Shown here one piece after another: positions 7,479-7,575 of a stretch of DNA of 7,575 bases. The notes under the pieces were generated by a model. It worked only from the letters and a program-made list of their open reading frames with translations, was not told where the DNA came from and did no database searches. The translations under genes and the position numbers were made by a program. The first letter of the stretch is position 1; every line of letters starts with the position of its first letter. Source of the stretch: Elusimicrobiota bacterium (GTDB taxonomy: Bacteria; Elusimicrobiota; Elusimicrobia; UBA1565; UBA9628); assembly GCA_023249695.1 (NCBI GenBank), contig JAHFCD010000096.1:1-7575 (forward strand), read 5' to 3'.

Positions 7479-7574
7479 TCAAGTCCCCACGTTTACGACG
7501 ATGTAGCATTGCAGGTCCGTCCCTGGGAAGCCCCGGACCCGGAAGCGAAGCTGAACTCGACGGTCGATCAACCT
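7479..7574 (-). CDS. Possible C-terminal end of an unidentified converging gene
   Basis: The - strand frame from the window edge gives 31 residues (ending FPGTDLQCYIVVNVGT) before TGA at 7481-7479. Basic alternation (RRVQLRFRVRG) gives a beta-strand-like look with a faint PilZ-like flavour, but far too little is visible for a family call. About 72% of third positions are G/C, below the neighbouring genes but the best of the - strand frames. A + strand frame (7464 to the edge) is also open but lacks a good start codon. The call is tentative. Confidence 0.3.
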   Translation of the reverse strand, partial: RLIDRRVQLRFRVRGFPGTDLQCYIVVNVGT

Positions 7575-7575
7575 G

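Noticed and set aside
7449..7505. Small + strand ORF of 19 codons after the HD-GYP gene
   Set aside because: Its GGGGGAG abuts the ATG without spacing and the start lies in the loop of the 7438-7458 hairpin; no similarity or codon support.

Overview
The window is high-GC DNA, roughly two thirds G+C or more by eye, with strong G/C preference at third codon positions. It comes from a Gram-negative (double-membrane) bacterium: it encodes a TolC-type outer-membrane channel, a periplasmic adaptor, a MacB/LolD-type ABC transporter and a membrane-bound HD-GYP protein. Nothing in it fixes the phylum. High-GC Elusimicrobiota, Myxococcota or Acidobacteriota-like lineages would all fit, but that is a guess.

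Layout. (1) 2-592, + strand: the 3' end of an unrecognised gene cut by the window edge, with an unusual palindrome-rich, lower-GC patch at about 216-264. (2) 618-6034, all on the - strand: one tightly packed five-gene operon. Transcribed from right to left, it reads OEP/TolC channel (6034-4736), MacA/HlyD-type adaptor (4742-3813), ABC ATPase (3816-3160), FtsX/MacB permease A (3163-1892) and FtsX/MacB permease B (1895-618). Each gene overlaps the next, by 4 bases in three junctions (GTGA or ATGA) and by 7 at the first. (3) 6035-6134: a 100-base divergent intergenic region holding only weak promoter-like signals. (4) 6135-7397, + strand: a membrane-anchored sensor with a complete HD-GYP cyclic-di-nucleotide phosphodiesterase domain. 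(5) 7398-7575: a hairpin, then a possible converging gene end on the - strand.

How the operon should work: the ATPase energises a pair of four-helix permeases with large periplasmic domains (a mechanotransmission ABC system like MacAB-TolC or LolCDE). The adaptor links them to the TolC-like duct for expulsion of a substrate that the sequence does not identify. E. coli MacB fuses ATPase and permease and works as a homodimer. Here the ATPase is separate and two diverged permease paralogues are encoded in tandem, which suggests a LolCE-like heterodimer.

The most notable point is that the adaptor almost entirely lacks the alpha-helical hairpin that normally sits between the two lipoyl half-motifs and docks on TolC, although a normal-length TolC homologue is encoded next to it. 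Both permeases also share a Trp-rich 'KKPFWA' stretch in the periplasmic domain that I do not recall in E. coli MacB. These may be connected features of a variant tripartite pump.
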